22,996 bases of DNA from a virus (IMGVR_UViG_3300022659_000101:1-22996), one strand, 5' to 3'. Shown: positions 8,441 to 15,838, numbered from the stretch's first letter. The notes: generated from the sequence alone by a model not told the origin. Numbers and translations are program-made.

Positions 8441-8460
8441 ACTGCACAATGAGGTGCAGT
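8441..8460. repeat. Perfect 7-bp inverted repeat (ACTGCAC/GTGCAGT)
   Basis: ACTGCAC, a 6-nt loop, and GTGCAGT form a perfect dyad between the divergent antirepressor leader and the plus-strand gene at 8521. No T-run follows on either strand, so a protein-binding operator or 5' stem-loop is more likely than a terminator. Confidence 0.4.
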
Positions 8461-8520
8461 GCGTGAATAATATGCCAACGCGTGTAATATGTAAAGTTTA
8501 GAAAATACGGGGGTATCAAT

Positions 8521-9003
8521 ATGAGTTTTGCAAAGTTTATTACTGCCATTATTGGCGATATTCTTTCCGCCAGTAATCAACCAAAAAAGCCTAAAACCTA
8601 CCCAGTGCTGACCAAAGAAATGTTTACCAACAGTGGACCAATTGGCACTGCCGAAGCCAAGAAATTGTATAAACAATTTATGGTGGATATTGGCTACCTT
8701 GAAAAAGACGAAGCTACAGAATATGCAGGCGCTTTTGCGGATGCAATGAATGAACATTTGGAGTATTTGCAAGCTGATGTACGTGACGCTAAAGAGGCAC
8801 TGGCTGAGGCTAAAAAGGAAGCGAACGATTTTGAAGGTTTGACCAAAGAGGAAATTATTGAAGCTAAGGCTGATATTCCACAATTCATTGAATGGGAGCA
8901 AAACGAGCTTACAAATGCGCAAGCCGCGCTCGCAAAATTTAAAACCGATAAACGCGACTTTATGATTGAATATATTAATGGGGAAACTCAAAACCATCAT
9001 TAA
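8521..9003 (+). CDS. Accessory (moron-type) protein, helical/coiled-coil, unknown function
   Basis: This 160-aa protein is encoded on the plus strand inside an otherwise minus-strand region, with its own GGGGG ribosome-binding site and a TAATAT -10-like box at 8485-8490. The N-terminus (MSFAKFITAIIGDILSAS) is a short amphipathic or hydrophobic helix. Residues about 75-150 are rich in Ala, Glu and Lys and should form a coiled coil (KEALAEAKKEANDFEGLTKEE). The stop is convergent with and touches the 63-aa gene at 9000. Position and strand are those of a lysogenically expressed accessory gene. I do not recognise a family; superinfection exclusion or host modulation would be guesses. Confidence 0.7.
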   Translation: MSFAKFITAIIGDILSASNQPKKPKTYPVLTKEMFTNSGPIGTAEAKKLYKQFMVDIGYLEKDEATEYAGAFADAMNEHLEYLQADVRDAKEALAEAKKEANDFEGLTKEEIIEAKADIPQFIEWEQNELTNAQAALAKFKTDKRDFMIEYINGETQNHH

Positions 9004-9191
9004 ACTCCAGCCTTAACTATTGGCTCATGCGCTTCGCAGTCATCACCTGCGATGGCATAATACGATGCCCATTGTTGCGTTGCGCCTGCATCTGGTCTCA
9101 TAAAGCGTCCGCAGCTTTGTTTGTATGCGCAGTCGATGCCTTCACATTTATATGCGTTTGCATCTGCTTTAAGATTTATTTCGTTTGCCAT
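9000..9191 (-). CDS. Small cysteine-containing phage protein
   Basis: This 63-aa protein starts at the ATG at 9191, overlapping the upstream 85-aa gene by 23 bp. It has four cysteines in a short span (CEGIDCAYKQSCGRF, later DDCEAHEP), suggesting a small metal-binding or redox-insensitive fold. It lies at the end of the replication operon. No family recognised. Confidence 0.6.
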   Translation of the reverse strand: MANEINLKADANAYKCEGIDCAYKQSCGRFMRPDAGATQQWASYYAIAGDDCEAHEPIVKAGV

Positions 9192-9426
9192 ATCGGTTTA
9201 GTTCCAAATTCATTAAGCCAGCAATCACACCTTGCGCTGGTAGCTTTGTTTTTAAGTCGCCAAGTGCGATGTAGTCTTCGCCTGTTATTTCTAAGCCAGC
9301 AGGTGGTGACTCTTTCCAACCACGACTACCACCCACCTGCCCTGTTGTTTCATTTGTTGCTTTAAATTCAACTCGCCCAAAGACTTCACTAAATTCATCT
9401 ACCACTTCTTTTATTGACTTACTCAT
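9169..9426 (-). CDS. Small hypothetical phage protein
   Basis: This 85-aa acidic/neutral protein begins MSKSIKEVVDEFSEVFGRVE. It is intact, and it overlaps the next gene by 23 bp, which supports translation. It is encoded downstream of the primase-helicase after the repeat-rich gap. No motif recognised; a replication-associated role is inferred only from position. Confidence 0.6.
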   Translation of the reverse strand: MSKSIKEVVDEFSEVFGRVEFKATNETTGQVGGSRGWKESPPAGLEITGEDYIALGDLKTKLPAQGVIAGLMNLELNRYGKRNKS

Positions 9427-9764
9427 TATTTTTAAGATGTGATGGGGGTGTTACGGGGTGCGCGCGACCCCGGAACGCCTGACACCCGCATAAAATATGC
9501 ACATGTTCCGGGTGTGACGGGTGTGACGGGGTTGCGCGCCTGCACGTGTAACATACACACGCGCTTGTGTGCTATTAATTTAAACGTTACGCGCACACGT
9601 GCGCACAAAGCCCGCAACACTCGGAACAAGCCAATAAACACGGGGCTTTTGCTCGGAACATACCCCGTCACATACCCCGTCACACCCAGAACATATTTAG
9701 TCATTTTTCGGTCTCAAGGCTTCGTCAAAATCTAAAACGCAGGTGGTCACCCATTTTGCGCCCG
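9427..9764. repeat. Repeat-rich noncoding interval after primase; candidate replication origin
   Basis: This is a 338-bp gap with dense repeats. A 29-bp arm at 9503-9531 (TGTTCCGGGTGTGACGGG...) is repeated almost exactly in inverted form at about 9657-9694. Inside each arm GTGACGGGT or CCCGTCACA is tandemly duplicated. The box CGGAACA (or TGTTCCG/TGTTCTG) recurs at 9504, 9621, 9653 and 9686, and CGGAACG at 9471. A further hairpin AAAGCCC/GGGCTTT spans 9607-9649, and the centre is rich in CACGTG-like palindromes. Open frames exist on both strands, but their translations are repeat-driven (VTPVTP, TGYVTGYV), so I do not call a gene. Confidence 0.5.
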
Positions 9765-12017
9765 TTAAATCTGCGGTTTTTTGTGTTTCTCTGCGTAATA
9801 TTCTTCAGGCGGAAAGATGATTGCGCGTTGTTTTTGATCGCCATTAAAGTGATAATCAGAGTAAATGCGCCCTTTTTGCCGTGACCAGCCGCGCATTTTT
9901 ACAATATTGCCGATGATTTGATTCAGCTCACGCGGCCTTGCCACACCATTACGCTTGCAAAAGTTTGTGTATGCCAGGTAAAGCGATTCTGATTTGCATG
10001 GGCAAACTGGAATATCCAGCCCGCCTTCAATCCATTCACTTAAAAAGCGTTCACCTGAGTCTAGGTTGATGTCGATTAAGTCTTGTTTTGAGCGTGTCAT
10101 TGGCGGCTTTGAGTGCTCGTTAAAGTCGCCTAGCGGTAGGTTTAATAAATAATCATGCAGTGCGGCAATGCCACCATTAGCCACTTCATCAGCAATGTCT
10201 GCGTAGTAACCTTCGCCCGTTTTTTCTGGCGTCCAGATCACCGCAAAACGCCGATCGTCTTTTTCTAATACCAGCGGTTGTTTTTCGTTTGATAAAAACA
10301 CCAAGTTAACGTGGTTATGCTCATCATGTGCCGCCACGTTTTTCGGGTTGATGCGTACCGTGTCGCCAGTGATTAAGGCTTTTAGTTTGTTTTTAATGTG
10401 GAATAATTCTTGGCGTGCGACCACTTCATCGGCAATCATGAATAGCTTGCCACTTGCCCAGTCGTTAAATTTATCGTCAATTTCAGCTTGGCCAATGATG
10501 CGACCATACTTGCCATAAATGGCTGAGTACGCTTCAAAAAATAGATTTTTACCAGCGCCTTGCGGACCGTGAAAAATGAGTGCCGTGCGCATTTTTGCAC
10601 CAGGCTTTTGAATTGGTAAAGCGAGCCACTTTAAAACCCATTGATAAACTTCATCATTGCCAGACTCTTCACCGCTACACAAAAAGCGCAGCAGGCTTAA
10701 TAGCGTTTCGCAACTACCATTTTTTGGTGTTGTGGGCCATCCGCCCCATAGATTACAAATAATCTGTTGGTCTTTATCTGTGGGGTCAAAGCCCACTTCA
10801 GATAAGCGCACCACACTACGCATTGGATGCAATTTCCATTCGCGCCAGGCATGATCCACGCATATATCTAACACGTCTGATTTTGGGATTAAGCTGGCCT
10901 CTTGGTGATCGTACATCGTGCCACCCGCGCCATAAATTAAGCTATAGCGTGTGACTGCTTCAGCCACATCGAGCAGTGGTTTTAATGTGCCTTTAGCTTC
11001 ACCCCCGCCCCCCATGCTTTGCGCCCCGCCTTGCGGAGTCGCATTACCCCAACCAAGCTGGATGAGCTTTTCCTCAATTTGCACTCTTACGGTGCTATTG
11101 GAGCATTGCGGAAAGTTAGCTAGATCATTAAAGTCTGTGAGCTTTTTGTTATCGCGACCATATGGAAACGCTGGTTTTATCCAAGCGCCATTCACAGCAA
11201 TTGCTGTGGCCTCGGCTGACTTAACGCCCGGGTTGCCTTCAGATAAATAATCATCATCTGCAAGCACTAGAATTTTTGTGCGCGGGTATTTTTTGTGAAA
11301 TGCTGCAGCGACATGGACCAAGTTGCCAGCATCAAACGCCACTGCAACTGGATAGCCTGTTGCCTCAAATGCGGTTGCACATGTGGCGTAACCTTCACCA
11401 ATTAAAAGCAGTTCTTTTGGCGCGCCACCGATTAAGTGAAAGTGGCCTTTTTTATCCAAGCCTTTTGGCCAGTATTCTTTTTCAAGTTTATTGCCACGGT
11501 CTTTACCGCGTATGATCTGCAAGCCCCATGTTTTGCCGATGGTGTCTTGCATGGGTACTGCCAGCGTGCCATTGCCACTTGGCGAAAATCTCAACCCATG
11601 CGCGAGTACACCTTTGCGCTGCAGGTAAGTGGATTCGCCATCAGATATATATTTTGACCAGGTGCTTGATGCTTGCTTTGATGCTAACTCAGCATCACGG
11701 GCGCGCTGCGCGTTTGCTTTTTTAATCGCTTCAGCATGGCGAATTTTAATGGCTTCGCGCTGCTCTTTTGAAAGTATGATGCCTTTGCCTGGTGAGATTT
11801 TTTCTTTAAACGCCTCACCTGCATACCAGTAACCGAACGAGCCAATCAATGCTGAAGTGGTGCCGTCATCTAGCGTGATTTCATGCAGGCTGTACCATCC
11901 CTTTTGCTTGTGCCCTTCGCGCTTGACGCGCACCATTTTGCCAATGGTTAAATCCGATACAACAAAATCGTGCGAGACTAAGGTATCAATGACGGCATCA
12001 TAATTTGACCAGATCAT
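9765..12017 (-). CDS. Phage primase-helicase (Toprim + DUF5906/D5-like helicase)
   Basis: This 750-aa protein combines primase and helicase activity for phage replication, like P4 alpha. The N-terminal part binds template DNA. A Toprim domain follows, with the catalytic Glu in LIGEGYATCATA (E208) and acidic residues in VLADDDYL (254-256). A low-complexity linker (QGGAQSMGGGGEAKG, about 329-343) separates it from a superfamily 3-type ATPase: Walker A GPQGAGKN (484-491), Walker B-like FMIADEV (526-532), and a sensor NLVFLSNEKQP. The start overlaps the stop of the GpZ-like gene as ATGA. It is intact, and a repeat-rich possible origin follows. Confidence 0.92.
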   Translation of the reverse strand: MIWSNYDAVIDTLVSHDFVVSDLTIGKMVRVKREGHKQKGWYSLHEITLDDGTTSALIGSFGYWYAGEAFKEKISPGKGIILSKEQREAIKIRHAEAIKKANAQRARDAELASKQASSTWSKYISDGESTYLQRKGVLAHGLRFSPSGNGTLAVPMQDTIGKTWGLQIIRGKDRGNKLEKEYWPKGLDKKGHFHLIGGAPKELLLIGEGYATCATAFEATGYPVAVAFDAGNLVHVAAAFHKKYPRTKILVLADDDYLSEGNPGVKSAEATAIAVNGAWIKPAFPYGRDNKKLTDFNDLANFPQCSNSTVRVQIEEKLIQLGWGNATPQGGAQSMGGGGEAKGTLKPLLDVAEAVTRYSLIYGAGGTMYDHQEASLIPKSDVLDICVDHAWREWKLHPMRSVVRLSEVGFDPTDKDQQIICNLWGGWPTTPKNGSCETLLSLLRFLCSGEESGNDEVYQWVLKWLALPIQKPGAKMRTALIFHGPQGAGKNLFFEAYSAIYGKYGRIIGQAEIDDKFNDWASGKLFMIADEVVARQELFHIKNKLKALITGDTVRINPKNVAAHDEHNHVNLVFLSNEKQPLVLEKDDRRFAVIWTPEKTGEGYYADIADEVANGGIAALHDYLLNLPLGDFNEHSKPPMTRSKQDLIDINLDSGERFLSEWIEGGLDIPVCPCKSESLYLAYTNFCKRNGVARPRELNQIIGNIVKMRGWSRQKGRIYSDYHFNGDQKQRAIIFPPEEYYAEKHKKPQI

Positions 12018-12623
12018 CGAAAGCCCCTTGCCATTACTGATTTAATTGCGCGCTCAATCTCAATTGGCAATTCAACATTGATGCGGTCCAATACCTTGCG
12101 GTTAATGCGCTTAGTGTTAAACATTTGCGCCACGTCAATTGTGGTGATTGCCTTAATTGGCAATCTGTCTTTACCAGTACGTGCAAAAACTGTGCGTCCT
12201 TTATTGCCAACAAACGCGCCAGTAATCTTTTTAGTGCCGCCAGTATTTTTAATTTGAAAATTTATTTGCGTACTTTTTTAGATTTGGTTTTTTTCTGCGC
12301 CTTGCTTCAGATTGTGTAATTATCTTGCCTTTAACAAACTGAATAAGATTTAAGCCACGCCCACGCCTACTACCTCGAAGTGGCTCTATTGTCACTTGCC
12401 ATGAGCCAATTTTCTTTTGGGCTTTTGTTATATTTATTTTGCTTGAGACATCTTTTTTAGCAATATTAAATTCAGCTCTAATTTCCTTATCCATTGCCGT
12501 CTTGGCTTTCGATGCAACTTTGTTTAGTGCAGCAGAAATCACACGTCCTTTCACATCACGTGACAACGTATTAATCCTGTTCTGCACTTGCTTAAAGTCT
12601 GATTTGATTGAAAGTGTGACCAT
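12014..12623 (-). CDS. GpZ-like (prophage minor tail protein Z) family protein, reconstructed
   Basis: The visible N-terminal frame (124 aa from 12623) covers residues such as VISAALNKVASKAKTAMDKE and IRAEFNIAKKDVSSKI, matching the GpZ family (PF06763). It stops after two A-runs. Adding two A bases in total at 12274-12279 and/or 12288-12294 opens a frame giving QIKNTGGTKKITGAFVGNK, then ARTGKDRLPIKAITTIDVA, and ending MARGFR at 12014. This is the expected GpZ C-terminal half, and it ends in an ATGA overlap with the primase, which supports the reconstruction (203 aa). GpZ proteins belong to tail completion, so a place just ahead of the primase is odd; a different function is possible. Confidence 0.65.
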
Positions 12624-12695
12624 TAATATTGATACCGATTATGTAAGTTATTGTTTTATATAAATTTCAGTAATCTTTAAACTAAAATCCTAGCG

Positions 12696-12788
12696 CTATT
12701 TCGCGATCGTTTCGTCCCGTAATGAACACCTCGCGGGAGTACCTTTTGAAAGCTCAATCATTGGCTTACTGAAATAACTTTTCATCAT
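12696..12788 (-). CDS. Possible 30-aa peptide in the gap before GpZ-like gene
   Basis: This short frame has ATG at 12788 or 12785, preceded by AGGGAA. It reads MMKSYFSKPMIELSKGTPAR... and ends at TAG. It would fill most of the 200-bp gap between the zinc-finger gene and the GpZ-like gene. Only the ribosome-binding site supports it; no family recognised. Confidence 0.3.
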   Translation of the reverse strand: MMKSYFSKPMIELSKGTPARCSLRDETIAK

Positions 12789-12823
12789 CAATGTTCCCTA
12801 AATGCTAAGCGTGGGGCGCGGGG

Positions 12824-13033
12824 TTATTTGGTAAGCGATGCACGAAGTTGGAAATCATCACGGCAATCGGCATCGCAAAACAAAGCGTTAGAATCTGCCA
12901 AATGCTCTTCACAGTTAAAGCACGCGCCATTAGCCTGCATTGCTGGCTTGCTGGCTTTAGCTCTTATTGTTTGTAGTGCAATCTCACGCGAGCGCATCTC
13001 AACATCAGTCGCCTGATCATAAATATCTGTCAT
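12824..13033 (-). CDS. Small zinc-finger phage protein
   Basis: This 69-aa protein has a C-terminal treble-clef-type zinc site, CFNCEE...NALFCDADCRDDF (Cys-X2-Cys-X12-Cys-X3-Cys), as in small phage proteins annotated DUF2116 or zinc-ribbon. The N-terminus is helical (YDQATDVEMRSREIALQTIR). Its ATG overlaps the stop of the CII-like gene (ATGA), so the two are translationally coupled. It probably binds DNA or protein in early regulation or replication; the specific role is unknown. Confidence 0.75.
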   Translation of the reverse strand: MTDIYDQATDVEMRSREIALQTIRAKASKPAMQANGACFNCEEHLADSNALFCDADCRDDFQLRASLTK

Positions 13034-13473
13034 ACAACTTTCGCCTCAATAATCTGTTGGAAAGCCAGCAACTTAGCTTGCACCCCTGTCACTTCAACGC
13101 ATATACGCGAAAACTCTTTTCTGTTAATCACGCCATCAGCAAAGGCTTTTTGAAATTCCGCAGACAGCTCACCAAGCTCTTTCATGATTTGCATATAAGC
13201 ATCAAGCAAACATAGATCGCTACCGTCTGGCATATCCGGCAACCGCACAACAACCGCATTTGCCTTACTCGCAAAGTATTGAGCAACGTCAATGCTGGTG
13301 TCCGTAAACTCTGCTAACAACTCAAGCTCATCGATGTTTAGATGATGCGTATCAACATTAGGGTTGAGCTTACTGGCCAGCACCTTTTCATTACGCCCCA
13401 TCATTGAGGCAATACCAGCAATCGTGCCTTTATATTCACGGGCAATGCGATATACAAAATGAATGATAGTCAA
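13030..13473 (-). CDS. CII-like phage regulatory protein (CP76 family)
   Basis: This 147-aa protein matches the phage regulatory CII family (PF06892). Typical pieces are YRIAREYKGTIAGIASMMG, then NEKVLASKLNPNVDTHHLNIDELELLAEFT, a compact helix-turn-helix. CII proteins activate lysogeny promoters, balancing repressor establishment against lytic genes. The start is TTG at 13473: AGGAAT lies about 8 nt upstream and the N-terminus aligns with the family there, while the first ATG would remove the first helix. It follows an intrinsic terminator downstream of the cro-like gene, the same order as lambda cro-tR1-cII. Confidence 0.85.
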   Translation of the reverse strand: MTIIHFVYRIAREYKGTIAGIASMMGRNEKVLASKLNPNVDTHHLNIDELELLAEFTDTSIDVAQYFASKANAVVVRLPDMPDGSDLCLLDAYMQIMKELGELSAEFQKAFADGVINRKEFSRICVEVTGVQAKLLAFQQIIEAKVV

Positions 13474-13540
13474 CGTGTAAATTCCTAAAAAAGAACGTGT
13501 TTATCGTTATTAATCATTGAGATACTTAAACCCTGCAAAC

Positions 13541-13574
13541 AAAAAAAGACCCGCCGCACAATGCTATGCGGCAG
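13541..13574 (-). terminator. Intrinsic terminator between cro-like and cII-like genes (tR1 position)
   Basis: On the minus strand CCTGCCGCA, a 7-nt loop, and TGCGGCGG are followed by TCTTTTTTT. The stem has one bulge. Its place between the cro-like and CII-like genes equals lambda tR1, where antitermination would decide how much of the early operon is expressed. Confidence 0.65.
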
Positions 13575-13590
13575 GCCAAGGGAGATAACA

Positions 13591-13887
13591 ATGTCACTTA
13601 CAAAAAGACTTAACGCTTTAGAACAGGCACATAGAGCCATGCATGCCAGGCATGAAGCATTGATCATGGTATGTCGCGTAATGCTACCGCTCATATCAGC
13701 CCCCGCCGTTTTAAAGCAGCGCTTGTTAACAGGCGCTTACGACGCACTAAATGACCACATGCAAAAAGCGGGCTTTGATGAAGAGTTTCAACAATCCGCG
13801 CGGGCTGCAGTTGATGAGATATCGCACACGATTCTTTTGAATGTGGTGGCAAGTAAGCAGACGCACCAGAATAACGCCCAGCTTTAA
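13591..13887 (+). CDS. Plus-strand small helical protein in the cro-cII interval
   Basis: This 98-aa protein has the ATG at 13591 behind GGGAGA at good spacing; an upstream in-frame ATG at 13561 lies in the terminator stem. The protein is mostly helical (SLTKRLNALEQAHRAMHARH, later FDEEFQQSARAAVDEISHTI). It runs antisense to the early transcript between cro and cII, so its transcription could oppose that operon. No family recognised. The minus strand here also has open frames, but they have no ribosome-binding sites. Confidence 0.55.
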   Translation: MSLTKRLNALEQAHRAMHARHEALIMVCRVMLPLISAPAVLKQRLLTGAYDALNDHMQKAGFDEEFQQSARAAVDEISHTILLNVVASKQTHQNNAQL

Positions 13888-13926
13888 GCTTAAATAAAAT
13901 GTATTCACCTAATAAGCTTAATGAGT

Positions 13927-14181
13927 TCATGCACACTCCCTGGTACGCAAATGTTCTGGCAAACCGTCGTTTGGGTGTGGGTACAGATCAGGACGAAGTT
14001 CGTGAGGAGTTACTTTCCAATCAACAGCAGTAGCAACATCAATTACATATTCAGGTGCAACCTTGCATCCGTATCTATTAACCCAAGCCGATACAAGGTA
14101 TTGACCCTTGCCTATTTTCTTACCGAGCATGGTCTGACTACCGCAAATATCAATTGCTTTTATGAGAGGATTTTCTAACAT
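13927..14181 (-). CDS. Cro-like regulator of the YdaS family
   Basis: This 84-aa protein has the YdaS/Cro-type helix-turn-helix: LIKAIDICGSQTMLGKKIGK, then GQYLVSAWVNRYGCKVAPEYV. The tail VTPHELRPDLYPHPNDGLPEH is typical of this family. It is divergent from the CI repressor gene with an 82-bp operator region between them, the standard cI/cro switch. It would repress the repressor promoter and commit to lytic growth. It starts at ATG 14181 with a weak ribosome-binding site and is the first gene of the minus-strand early operon. Confidence 0.85.
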   Translation of the reverse strand: MLENPLIKAIDICGSQTMLGKKIGKGQYLVSAWVNRYGCKVAPEYVIDVATAVDWKVTPHELRPDLYPHPNDGLPEHLRTRECA

Positions 14182-14189
14182 GCGTCTAT

Positions 14190-14228
14190 TTAATACTATT
14201 GTATCAAATCATGTCAAGACAAATGTAT
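14190..14228 (-). promoter_or_regulatory. PR-type promoter with two repressor operators (O1, O2)
   Basis: On the minus strand a consensus -35 TTGACA (14217-14212) is followed after 16 bp by TATTAA (14195-14190). Operator O1, ATACTATTGTAT (14193-14204), covers the spacer and -10. Operator O2, AGACAAATGTAT (14217-14228), ends on the first T of the -35. Both fit ATAC-N4-GTAT (O2 with one mismatch), 24 bp apart. The promoter drives the cro-like gene and everything downstream of it. The same layout occurs at 15941-15980. Confidence 0.7.
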
Positions 14229-14242
14229 TAGTAAATTCTAAT
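14227..14242. promoter_or_regulatory. Perfect dyad ATTAG-N6-CTAAT in the cI/cro region
   Basis: A 5-bp perfect inverted repeat lies next to operator O2, 21 bp before the repressor start codon. It may be a third operator (Cro- or CII-type) or part of the repressor-maintenance promoter. It is not present at the PL promoter. Confidence 0.35.
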
Positions 14243-14263
14243 ATTTTTCACAATAATGTTGTT

Positions 14264-14983
14264 ATGAAATTTAGCGAAAGAATAGTTACAGCCAGAAAGT
14301 ACGCAAAACTAAGCGTAGAAGAGCTTGCATTTAAAACTGAATGTTCGTCAGATTTAATTCGTAAACTTGAGGCAGGCACCAGGAAAGGGACAACGTTTTC
14401 TGTGAAAATCGCACTTGCATGCGGTGTTAGTCCAACTTGGCTTGATACGGGCGATGGTGAGATGATTGAAAGAAAATCTGACAGTACGCCAATGCTTAGT
14501 ACTAACGTTAATCAAACCACTGCAGAATATGTAACAAAAATAATAGATTTAGAAAATAATGAAGATTATCCTGCCATACGCAAAGTAAGCTTAAAGCTAT
14601 CTGCTGGCATTGTTGGCTTTAGTATTGAGCACGACATTGAAGACAAAACACCCATGGTGATGGGTAAAGAATGGTTTGAGAAGCGTGGATATAACCCTTC
14701 AAAACTACTGGCCGTTAAAGTCAAAGGTGACAGCATGGCCCCACGCATTAACGATTGCGACACCGTAGTCATTAATACAGCTGACGCTAAGCCACTAGAC
14801 GGTATAGTCTTTGCTGTTAACTACGAGGGTGAGCTCTTAATTAAACGCTTAGTGCGTGATGCTGGCTTGTGGTGGCTTGCATCTGACAATCCAGATCAGC
14901 GACTTTACCCACGCAAACAATGCGAAGGTGATTTGTGCTTGATTTTAGGCAGAATTGTTCACAAGCAAAGCGAAATTATATAA
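14264..14983 (+). CDS. CI-like phage repressor (XRE helix-turn-helix + S24 peptidase domain)
   Basis: This 239-aa protein starts at ATG 14264; upstream codons would run through the operators. Residues 1-65 are an XRE-type DNA-binding domain (LSVEELAFKTECSSDLIRKL). The linker is followed by an S24/LexA-type domain with cleavage site Ala114-Gly115 (KLSAGIVGF), catalytic Ser157 in VKGDSMAPRI, and Lys194 in ELLIKRLV, so RecA-stimulated self-cleavage on DNA damage is expected. It keeps the prophage silent by binding the operators at PR and PL. The gene after it starts directly at its stop codon (TAAATG), so it is co-transcribed. Confidence 0.93.
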   Translation: MKFSERIVTARKYAKLSVEELAFKTECSSDLIRKLEAGTRKGTTFSVKIALACGVSPTWLDTGDGEMIERKSDSTPMLSTNVNQTTAEYVTKIIDLENNEDYPAIRKVSLKLSAGIVGFSIEHDIEDKTPMVMGKEWFEKRGYNPSKLLAVKVKGDSMAPRINDCDTVVINTADAKPLDGIVFAVNYEGELLIKRLVRDAGLWWLASDNPDQRLYPRKQCEGDLCLILGRIVHKQSEII

Positions 14984-15618
14984 ATGATCTCAAACTTTAA
15001 TGCTATTAATTCCGCAATAAATTGTCGAATTGAAACCAGATCAGCGCAGACACTTATCGGTATATGTAGCGGACTAATTGCTGACGATGAGCTAACAGAT
15101 AAAGAAATTTCATATTTACAAACTTGGATTCAAGAAAATTCAGGATTAAAAGACCAGTGGCCAGCATCGCAAATAATTAGACGTATTGAAGACATTAAAA
15201 GTGACGGCATAATCACAGAAGCAGAACGCGATGATCTTATAAAATTATTAAAAGACATAACTCAAAACAACTTTTCAGATACTGGAGCCGCCGGTGCAGA
15301 AGGACCGGCTCTACCAATAGACAATGTAACCATCACATTTACTGATAAAACATTTTGCTTTACTGGCGAATTTATGTACGGCACCAGAAATGCATGTCAA
15401 GAAGTGATTACAAAGCTTGGCGCAGTTCCTATTGACGGCATTTCAAAAAATTGAATTACTTAGTAATTGGCACTAGAATTTCTCCAGCCTGGTTTAATAC
15501 ATCATACGGTAGAAAAATTGAGAAGGCTGTTCAACTAAAAGCCCAAAATAGCAATTTATTTATCATATCGGAAAAACAGTGGTTTGATGCTTTACAAAAT
15601 TCCGTTAAAAATAATTAA
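14984..15618 (+). CDS. BRCT-domain protein co-transcribed with repressor (reconstructed across a frameshift)
   Basis: The first frame stops at 15454. One more A in the A6 run 15445-15450 gives a 211-aa protein whose junction reads DGISKKLNYLVIGTRIS and which ends QNSVKNN at 15618. Residues 1-95 are helical with a TerB-like acidic pattern (LIADDELTDKEISYLQTWI). Residues about 115-211 are a BRCT domain: FTGEFMYGTRNACQEVITKLG, the Gly turn, YLVIG, GRKIEKA, and IISEKQWFDAL with the conserved Trp. BRCT domains bind DNA ends or phosphopeptides. It starts right after the repressor stop, so it is expressed in the lysogen; a defence or DNA-maintenance role is possible but unproven. Confidence 0.75.
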
Positions 15619-15640
15619 CTTTCAAATTTAAGGAAATATT

Positions 15641-15838
15641 ATGCTACCAGCAATTGGGTACATGGTTGGTTTTTACATCATTACTAGAATGATTGAAAAC
15701 ATCATGAAAAAAGACACCGAAACGTTTGTTGTTATATGTTCATTTATAACAATAATTGTATGTGCATTAGGTATGTTTATACTTTTTAATGCTGGAAACC
15801 AAGCTGGCAGTAGTTTAGACATGCTAAAAAACTTGTAA
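15641..15838 (+). CDS. Small two-helix membrane protein
   Basis: This 65-aa protein has AAGGA 7 nt before its ATG. It has two hydrophobic segments: residues 3-20 (PAIGYMVGFYIITRMI) and about 30-52 (FVVICSFITIIVCALGMFIL). It is the last gene of the repressor transcript, ahead of an intrinsic terminator, so it should be made in lysogens. Small membrane proteins in this place often exclude superinfecting phage, but nothing in the sequence proves that. Confidence 0.65.
   Translation: MLPAIGYMVGFYIITRMIENIMKKDTETFVVICSFITIIVCALGMFILFNAGNQAGSSLDMLKNL

Noticed and set aside
8233-9000. Upstream extension of the KilA-N frame to a 494-aa protein
   Set aside because: The extra 256 codons run antisense to the 8521 gene and through the C4 RNA and terminator. 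A good ribosome-binding site and the domain start are at 8232.
9503-9694. CRISPR-like repeats
   Set aside because: Only two long arms in inverted orientation plus short tandem units; no regular repeat-spacer pattern and no cas genes.
9432-9735. Overlapping 90-aa (minus) and 98-aa (plus) frames in the repeat-rich gap
   Set aside because: Both are made of repeat-driven residues, have no ribosome-binding site and overlap each other; treated as noncoding repeats.
13691-13936. Minus-strand 81-aa frame opposite the 13591 gene
   Set aside because: No ribosome-binding site and no recognisable protein character; the plus-strand gene is better supported.
14984-15454. Calling the split genes pseudogenes
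   Set aside because: All lesions are one-direction homopolymer losses with intact downstream halves and preserved overlaps with neighbours, which fits sequence error better than decay.
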